Origin: Paenibacillus alba
GTDB lineage: Bacteria; Bacillota; Bacilli; Paenibacillales; NBRC-103111
DNA length: 64,000 bases
Direction: 5' to 3'
Assembly: GCF_013204855.1 (NCBI RefSeq)
Contig: NZ_JABMKZ010000021.1
Coordinates: 62,001-126,000, forward strand
Notes under the pieces: generated by a model
The model's input: only the letters and a program-made list of their open reading frames with translations
What the model was told of the DNA's origin: nothing
Databases searched by the model: none
Part shown: in pieces, positions 59,064 to 64,000 of the stretch
Layout of the letters: each line of letters opens with the position of its first letter
How positions within the stretch are numbered: the stretch's first letter is position 1
Position numbers and translations under genes: made by a program

Positions 59064-60254
59064 TTGTCGCTAATACGATCTACACGAAAACCCATAAACC
59101 CTATTTTCTTTATTGCTCTAGGCTTATTCGGCGTATATACCATTGAGTTTGGCGTTGTCGGGATACTGCCCTCTATTATTGAACGTTATCATGTCAGCGC
59201 GTCTCAGGCCGGAATGCTCGTCGGGGTGTTTGCACTTGTCATCGCACTGTTTGGTCCCTTTATGGTCTTATTTCTGTCTAAATTTAATCGTAAGCCTGTC
59301 ATGATAATCGCTTTATTTATTTTTGCTGGAGCTAGTTTATTGTCTGCTTATGCCCCCAATTTTTATATGCTGATGGCGCTTAGGATCGTCCCGGCGTTGT
59401 TCCATCCTGTCTATTTTTCCCTAGCCTTTATTGCTGCTGCTTCACTTTACCCTAAGGAGAAAGCTATGCAAGCTTCCGCCAAAGCTTTTGTTGGCACAAG
59501 TATGGGAATGGTTCTCGGAGTTCCGATTACTTCTTATCTTGCGGGTCAGTTCCCCTTCGAAGCGGCTTTTATTTTCTGTACCGTTGTAAATACCGCTGCT
59601 GGCATTGGGATCGCCATTATGCTTCCGCAATCGCCCAAAGCCGAGAAATTGTCCTACAGGAAACAACTCGGCATATTGCGTAAAGTCCCCCTTTGGATAA
59701 ATATTGCCGCCTCCACCTTTATATTTGCCGCGATGTTTTCCGTCTACAGCTATTCCACAGAATACTTGGGGCAAGTACTGGGCATGAGTGGCAAAGTAAT
59801 AAGTATCATGCTTGTCGTTTTCGGGGTTGGAGGTGTGACTGGGAACCTGTTAGCCGGGAGACTGCTGGCCATCAATATGGTGAAAACGACCATTTTCCAG
59901 CCAATTGCCCTAGCGTTATCTTTCCTGCTTCTTTATCTGGGGGAATCCTCTTTTTTGCCTTTTTTCATCCTCATGATTGTGTGGGGAGCCGCACATACTA
60001 GCGGATTGATTGTAACCCAGATTTGGTTAACCTCTGAGGCTCGAGAAGCTCCTGAATTCGCAACAGGATTGTATATTTCTTTTATTAATCTAGGTGTGTC
60101 GATGGGATCGGTTGTTGGCGGATGGTTTATTTCCGGTACAGACATGCGCGGAACCATCTGGAGTGGCATCCTCTTTATTGTGCTGGCACTTGCTTGCATC
60201 GTATTAAAGCTTGTGTACGTTAAACGTAAAGCATTAAAGGCCGCTCATCTTTAA
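59064..60254 (+). CDS. MFS transporter, DHA1/AraJ-like
   Basis: Membrane transporter of about 396 residues, 12 helices. FIALGLFGVYTIEFGVVGIL and HVSASQAGMLVGVFALVIALFGPFMVL are typical of DHA1 sugar/drug exporters (AraJ, YdhP). SLYPKEKAMQASAKAFVGTSMGMVLGVPI carries the helix 4-5 region. The TTG at 59064 is eight or nine bases after AAGGAG; the GTG at 59055 touches that site. It begins after the terminator of the serine hydrolase gene, so it has its own or read-through transcription. The substrate is unknown. Confidence 0.88.
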   Translation: MSLIRSTRKPINPIFFIALGLFGVYTIEFGVVGILPSIIERYHVSASQAGMLVGVFALVIALFGPFMVLFLSKFNRKPVMIIALFIFAGASLLSAYAPNFYMLMALRIVPALFHPVYFSLAFIAAASLYPKEKAMQASAKAFVGTSMGMVLGVPITSYLAGQFPFEAAFIFCTVVNTAAGIGIAIMLPQSPKAEKLSYRKQLGILRKVPLWINIAASTFIFAAMFSVYSYSTEYLGQVLGMSGKVISIMLVVFGVGGVTGNLLAGRLLAINMVKTTIFQPIALALSFLLLYLGESSFLPFFILMIVWGAAHTSGLIVTQIWLTSEAREAPEFATGLYISFINLGVSMGSVVGGWFISGTDMRGTIWSGILFIVLALACIVLKLVYVKRKALKAAHL

Positions 60255-60272
60255 CAACGAGGCCCCCAGACT

Positions 60273-60305
60273 AAAAACGGAGTCCGCATCCCACGCGGCT
60301 CCGTT
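60273..60305. terminator. Bidirectional terminator between convergent genes
   Basis: ACGGAG-CCGC pairs with GCGG-CTCCGT around a seven-base loop; an A-run precedes it, so it works best for the leftward HD gene. Confidence 0.8.
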
Positions 60306-60347
60306 CATATAAGAATATGAATAAAAAATTGTATCAGCAGCTTAGTG

Positions 60348-60986
60348 TCAAGCACCATTGTCAGCCAAGGCCTCTTCGGTTATTCGTCTTATGTCAACGG
60401 AAGAAGTGATTTCATCGTTCACCATGTCCGGCAGAATATGGCTCAAGAAATAGTCCACACAATGCAAATGAATATTTTTGATTTTAATTAAGGCATTTCG
60501 GTACATTTTGACGAATTCTTTCTCTGTGTTTCCCTTCTGTATTTCAGCAAAAGCCTCGTACACTTGGTCCATCTTATCGGCAACCTCTAGAATCAACCCT
60601 TCAATCGATTCATCTTTGCCTTCACGCAGTTGATTATGAAATATTTCTTTGAATTCTTCTGGGATATGTTCCTCAATAAAGTTATAAACCATGCCTTCTT
60701 CTACTTGTTGTATTAAAAGCCTAAGTTCAGGCGAAGCATGCTTGACTGGTGTTTTGATATCCCCAATGAAGATTTCGCCATAATCGTGGCTGCTGGTAAT
60801 TTCATATAACTTTTTCCAGTTGATGCTGGCTCCATTTTTCTCTTCAATGTCGGCAAGCGTTTTGGCATATTGGATGACTTTCCAGGAATGTGCTGCGACG
60901 CTGTGCTCCTCAAACTTGAACTTGCCCGGGCACCTTATAATTCTTTCTAATTCATTGAGAGATCTAAAATAAGAGTGAATGCCCAT
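60348..60986 (-). CDS. HD domain protein, YfbR-like
   Basis: Metal-dependent phosphohydrolase of 212 residues. The HD-domain residues appear in order: SVAAHSWKV (first His), SSHDYGEIFIGD (the HD pair), HASPELRLLIQQVEEG, and LEVADKMDQVYEAF (final Asp). The layout resembles E. coli YfbR, a 5-prime-deoxynucleotidase, although other HD_3 proteins act on nucleotides more broadly. It is monocistronic and ended by a shared terminator. The exact substrate is not known. Confidence 0.85.
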   Translation of the reverse strand: MGIHSYFRSLNELERIIRCPGKFKFEEHSVAAHSWKVIQYAKTLADIEEKNGASINWKKLYEITSSHDYGEIFIGDIKTPVKHASPELRLLIQQVEEGMVYNFIEEHIPEEFKEIFHNQLREGKDESIEGLILEVADKMDQVYEAFAEIQKGNTEKEFVKMYRNALIKIKNIHLHCVDYFLSHILPDMVNDEITSSVDIRRITEEALADNGA

Positions 60987-61138
60987 GATGTTGTCCTCCG
61001 TAGTTTAATTTCAATCTGTATTTTCGAAAGTTGGCCATACGGTAAGTATACAACCCCCCTGTAAAGTACAGATTAAAACTAATCAACCGCATTGTTAAAA
61101 GTAAACAAGCTCAGGCATTCGACGGCCTCAAGCCGGAT

Positions 61139-62017
61139 TTATCTTCCAGCTGGGTCCAATACCGCCAGGTCAAGCTGGCTTATGCGCGAGGGATCGGCGA
61201 TCAACTCGACCTCTGTGATCTTGCCGTCCCTCATTGTAAATTGAAGGACATAGAGAAGTCTTCCGCGAGGGGCTGCGATGATGCCTACTGCGCCGTTCAC
61301 CAGGGCTGGCTGCGCAGCTTGCGCACGTCCCGATACCTGCTTGGCCAGCGCGACTGCGCCTCGCGTAACTCTCAATGCTCCTGACTGACGATCATCCCGA
61401 AGCACAACATCCGGATCAAGCGCCGCTACCAGCGCATCGAAATCGCCGGAGTGCGCAGCAGCAAGGAAAGCGTCAATAAGCTCGCGTTGACGAGCAAGAT
61501 CCGCTTCAGACGCTGTCGCCGTGCCCTGCACCCGGCGTCGTGCCCGGCTTGCTAGCTGTCTGGCTGCGGCTTCGGACTTTCCCACAATGGGGGCTATCTC
61601 ATGGAAAGGGATGGCAAAAATATCGTGCAGCACGAACGTAATGCGTTCTGCAGGACTCAGCGTGCCAAGCACGACCAGCAGCGCCAGTCCAACCGAATCA
61701 GCCAGCAAAGCTTCACGTTCGGGATCGCTTCCGCCATCACGACTTGCCAATGTCTCAGGTACATGATCCTCTATTGAATCTTCGCGTCTTGCTTTTCGAG
61801 AACGCAGCATATCAAGGCACACCCGGGAAACAACCGTTGTCAACCATCCTCCCAGGTTCACAACCGCGCTCGTTTCCGAACGGCTCAGACGCAGCCATGA
61901 TTCCTGTACGGCATCCTCCGCTTCACTCAATGATCCAAGCATGCGATAAGCCACCGCCTGCAAGTGATTCCGATGCTCTTCGAACTGCTCGGCCAACCAT
62001 TCATGTTCGCTCATCAT
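61139..62017 (-). CDS. ECF sigma factor with C-terminal SnoaL-like domain (ECF41/SigJ type)
   Basis: Sigma factor of 292 residues. Region 2 is HRNHLQAVAYRMLGSLSEAEDAVQESWLRL; region 4 is LSPAERITFVLHDIFAIPFHEIAPIVGKSEAAARQLASRARRR in pieces; after it comes a SnoaL/NTF2-like domain of ~110 residues (FLAAAHSGDFDALVAALDPDVVLRDD). ECF41 proteins use this fused domain in place of an anti-sigma factor. The linker WLPEP-like and C-terminal NPDKL-like motifs are weak (HVPETL, IADPSRIS). AAGGA lies before the ATG. Its upstream region has a perfect ECF41 promoter motif, and so does the divergent azoreductase gene. Confidence 0.88.
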   Translation of the reverse strand: MMSEHEWLAEQFEEHRNHLQAVAYRMLGSLSEAEDAVQESWLRLSRSETSAVVNLGGWLTTVVSRVCLDMLRSRKARREDSIEDHVPETLASRDGGSDPEREALLADSVGLALLVVLGTLSPAERITFVLHDIFAIPFHEIAPIVGKSEAAARQLASRARRRVQGTATASEADLARQRELIDAFLAAAHSGDFDALVAALDPDVVLRDDRQSGALRVTRGAVALAKQVSGRAQAAQPALVNGAVGIIAAPRGRLLYVLQFTMRDGKITEVELIADPSRISQLDLAVLDPAGR

Positions 62018-62058
62018 TTAAATTCCTTCTTCATCTGAATTTAGTCTATATACATAGT

Positions 62059-62085
62059 GACGAACGAAATCCACCTGATGTGACA
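62059..62085 (-). promoter_or_regulatory. ECF41-type promoter directing the sigma factor gene
   Basis: On the minus strand TGTCACA (62085-62079), 16 bases, CGTC (62062-62059). This equals the motif TGTCACA-N16-CGTC reported for ECF41 sigma factors and lies about 40 bases before the sigma gene, implying autoregulation. Confidence 0.8.
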
Positions 62086-62118
62086 AGAATTTATCATTTA
62101 TTGATTTCCATACTATTC

Positions 62119-62145
62119 TGTCACACTCCTGAAGTTTGATCCGTC
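62119..62145 (+). promoter_or_regulatory. ECF41-type promoter directing the azoreductase gene
   Basis: TGTCACA (62119-62125), 16 bases, CGTC (62142-62145), a second exact copy of the ECF41 motif in the opposite direction, giving a leader of roughly 50 bases before the azoreductase ATG. Confidence 0.8.
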
Positions 62146-62204
62146 ATTGTAGTGAAAGGCCGAGAAATCGGCTTCATTCACCACTTGAAGGAGGCAATTT
62201 TAGT

Positions 62205-62846
62205 ATGGCAACAGTCTTATATATCCTAGCAAATCCGAACGATCATGAGGCATCCTATAGCTCAGCAGTAGGAAAAGAGTTCGTAGAGGCCTACCGTTCT
62301 GCTAATCCGAAGGATGAAGTCGTTCATCTTGATTTATACCAAATGGATATTCCGCAGCTGGATGCCGATGTTTTTAGCGGATGGGGCAAGCTGGGGGCTG
62401 GCAAGGCATTTGGAGAATTGACCTTATCTGAGAAGACAAAAGTTAGTCGTCTTGGCGAACTGGTTGATCAATTTGTTGCTGCAGATAAATATGTATTTGT
62501 CAGTCCGATATGGAATTATTCCTACCCGCCCGTTATGAAAGCATACATCGACGCCATTTGCGTTGCAGGCAAAACCTTTCAATATGTGAAGGACAAAGGA
62601 CGAATTGGCCTGCTGAGTGATAAAAAAGCGGTTCACATTCAAGCAAGCGGCAGCATACTGTCTCCGGGCTCCCCGAATGCCGGCTATGAAATGGGTCATC
62701 GCCACCTGGCTGGCATTATGGAATTCCTTGGGGTTCCTTATTTGGAAGGCATCTTCGTGGAAGGGATGGCCGAGTTACCTGATCAAGCGCTCCAGATTAA
62801 AGAAAAAGCAATCCAACAATCACGCGAAATTGCTCTGAGCTTCTAA
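62205..62846 (+). CDS. azoR: FMN-dependent NADH-azoreductase
   Basis: Flavodoxin-fold quinone/azo reductase of about 213 residues. The N-terminal ILANPNDHEASYSSAVGKEFVE is the FMN phosphate loop; SPIWNYSYPPVMKAYIDAI is the conserved P-x-W-N-x-x-x-P-x-x-x-K flavin-binding segment; GRHLAGIMEFLGVPY-like RHLAGIMEFLGVPY closes the fold. Enzymes of this family reduce quinones and azo compounds in thiol or electrophile stress. The ATG at 62205 follows GAAGGAGG; the ORF extension upstream overlaps the promoter. It is divergent from the ECF41-like sigma gene and carries a matching promoter, so it is probably that sigma factor's target. Confidence 0.92.
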   Translation: MATVLYILANPNDHEASYSSAVGKEFVEAYRSANPKDEVVHLDLYQMDIPQLDADVFSGWGKLGAGKAFGELTLSEKTKVSRLGELVDQFVAADKYVFVSPIWNYSYPPVMKAYIDAICVAGKTFQYVKDKGRIGLLSDKKAVHIQASGSILSPGSPNAGYEMGHRHLAGIMEFLGVPYLEGIFVEGMAELPDQALQIKEKAIQQSREIALSF

Positions 62847-62851
62847 CATAT

Positions 62852-62897
62852 CCCCACCTCACTCTGGCATAACGTTTGGCCCAGAGCTGAGGGGGGA
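62852..62897 (+). terminator. Intrinsic terminator of the azoreductase gene
   Basis: CCCC-CTCA-CTGG pairs with CCAG-TGAG-GGGG and is followed by ATTTTATTTTC. Confidence 0.85.
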
Positions 62898-62941
62898 TTT
62901 TATTTTCTATGTTCAAGCAAGCCGGATAGAGCTTACCACTT

Positions 62942-64000
62942 CTAATACTTCCGTGTAGAAATATCACGTTTCGCCGTATCTTGCGAGAAAATCCCCTCTG
63001 CTGTTATGATGTTCACGGGAATCTCTTTGCCTGCGGCGAGATCTTTGACCGCTTTGATAATTTGTGGACCAAGAAGCGGATTGCACTCCACAGACATGTT
63101 CAGCTTCCCGGCTTGCATCGCTTGAAAAGCAAGCTTTGTGGCATCAACGGAGAGCACAACAATTTCTTTCCCAGGCTTCAAACCTGCCTTTTCAATCGCT
63201 TTGATGGCCCCCAGCGCCATATCATCATTATGAGCGAAGACAACTTGCGGAATCTTCCCCAAGCTGATCGCCTTACTCATTAAAGCTTGCCCGCTTTCAT
63301 AAGTAAAATCGCCAATTTCCGAATCCAGCACACGAAAGCCGCTGCTTTGCGAGAGAACTTCCTCAAAGCCTTGTTTCCGCTCAATAGCAGGCGCAGAGCC
63401 AGCCGTCCCCTGCAGCTCCAATACGTTCGTGACTCCGCTGTCAGCCGCCTTGTGCTCCACAAGCCATCTGGCTGCTCTTCGCCCTTCTTCAACAAAATCC
63501 GAGCCAATGAACGTTGTCCACAAGGAATCGTCTTCCACTTTGACCTTCCTGTCCGTCAAAATAACCGGTATGCCCGCTGCCTTCGCTTCTGTCAACACAT
63601 GCTCCCAGCCTGTTTCGACAATAGGCGTAAAAGCAATGACATCGACCTTCTGCTGAATAAAACGACGAATGATCTCTATTTGCTTGTCCTGGCTTCCCTC
63701 TGCGTTCTGCATCATGAGATCAATGCCAACGTCGTGACCAGCTGCATTCTTGATGGATTCCGTATTCGCTGCCCGCCAACTGCTCTCTGAGCCAACGATG
63801 GCTACGCCCAGCTTAATCTTTTTCGTGCTTACATCCAATCCAGTGGTGGGAGGCTGCCTATCATTTTGCTCATTGGCTGCTTCCACTTGGTCAACATTTT
63901 TACGTGTAATCAGATGACTTCGCAAAATAATTTTCTTGGGAATAACCTTCTCACGGTTCATGATATCCATCGCGTATTGAATCGATTCTCTGCCCCCCGT
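62942..64000 (-). CDS. Sugar-binding protein, probably two binding domains in tandem (N-terminal part outside window)
   Basis: Leftward gene whose start lies beyond the window. From about residue 60 of the visible part, a complete RbsB/YtfQ-like periplasmic-binding domain is encoded: KIKLGVAIVGSESSWRAANT, VDVIAFTPIVETGWEHVLTEA, GIPVILTDRKV, and QVVFAHNDDMALGAIKAIE. Before it the frame reads GGRESIQYAMDIMNREKVIP and a RSHLITRKNV strand, which look like the last helix and strand of another LacI/PBP1-type binding domain, joined by a polar linker (EAANEQNDRQPPTTG). The full protein would thus have two sugar-binding domains. The frame is open to the edge. Transporter or sensor partners are not visible. 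Confidence 0.8.
   Translation of the reverse strand, partial: TGGRESIQYAMDIMNREKVIPKKIILRSHLITRKNVDQVEAANEQNDRQPPTTGLDVSTKKIKLGVAIVGSESSWRAANTESIKNAAGHDVGIDLMMQNAEGSQDKQIEIIRRFIQQKVDVIAFTPIVETGWEHVLTEAKAAGIPVILTDRKVKVEDDSLWTTFIGSDFVEEGRRAARWLVEHKAADSGVTNVLELQGTAGSAPAIERKQGFEEVLSQSSGFRVLDSEIGDFTYESGQALMSKAISLGKIPQVVFAHNDDMALGAIKAIEKAGLKPGKEIVVLSVDATKLAFQAMQAGKLNMSVECNPLLGPQIIKAVKDLAAGKEIPVNIITAEGIFSQDTAKRDISTRKY

Overview
The window looks like a chromosomal stretch of a spore-forming, plant- or soil-associated Firmicute, most likely Paenibacillus or a close relative. The evidence is a YesN/Lpl-type rhamnogalacturonan locus, spore-surface genes (collagen-like protein, DUF4183, BclA-type C-terminal domain, transglutaminase Tgl), strong GGAGG ribosome binding sites, frequent TTG/GTG starts and many intrinsic terminators. 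No tRNA, rRNA, transposase, integrase, phage gene or CRISPR array was seen. All family assignments were made by eye from motifs; no database was searched.

Layout. 1-9.2 kb: the tail of a TetR regulator, then a leftward redox-flavoured group (Rrf2 regulator, thioredoxin-reductase-like flavoprotein, DHA2 exporter, methyltransferase), a thiamine-diphosphate 2-oxo-acid decarboxylase, and a second DHA2 exporter divergent from a TetR regulator. 9.2-22.6 kb: a leftward rhamnogalacturonan utilisation locus with two Lpl-type permeases, lipoprotein, membrane AraC regulator, YetA/PcRGLX-like lyase, NodB-like deacetylase, beta-propeller protein and GH105 hydrolase. It has no ATPase gene, its enzymes lack signal peptides, and it has internal promoters and terminators. 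22.7-29.3 kb: small membrane protein, APH-like kinase, CPBP protease, a hydrolase remnant abutting a ~0.73-kb tandem repeat, an orphan histidine kinase and a secreted five-repeat protein. 29.6-31.2 kb: three spore-surface genes, the first with a sigma-K-like promoter.

31.2-40.0 kb: two divergent operons. Leftward are a chemoreceptor and a single-module NRPS-like A-T-reductase. Rightward are a GNAT-nitrilase fusion (catalytic Cys replaced by Ser), an intact nitrilase and SpeD. This pair is the best candidate for an undescribed small-molecule (amine/aldehyde) system. 40-44.6 kb: a stranded discoidin/dockerin fragment, a frameshifted membrane LuxR regulator, and a NarL-type two-component system whose regulator must start at CTG. 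44.6-49.9 kb: transporters separated by a repeat-rich 1.4-kb spacer. 50-57.7 kb: a cold-shock gene with a structured leader, hemD-like/benE coupling, tgl followed by a Lys-free His/Gln-rich protein, and housekeeping-type genes. 57.8-64 kb: esterase, exporter, HD phosphohydrolase, and an ECF41-like sigma factor divergent from an azoreductase, with both promoters matching the published ECF41 motif. The window ends in a truncated sugar-binding protein that appears to contain two binding domains in tandem.

Three intergenic repeat families stand out: a ~55/110-bp hairpin tandem repeat (25.07-25.80 kb), a CCTGC-N-GCAGG palindrome family (6.4 kb and 46.9-47.7 kb, the latter inside a ~0.4-kb duplication), and a 19-bp array (47.8-48.1 kb).
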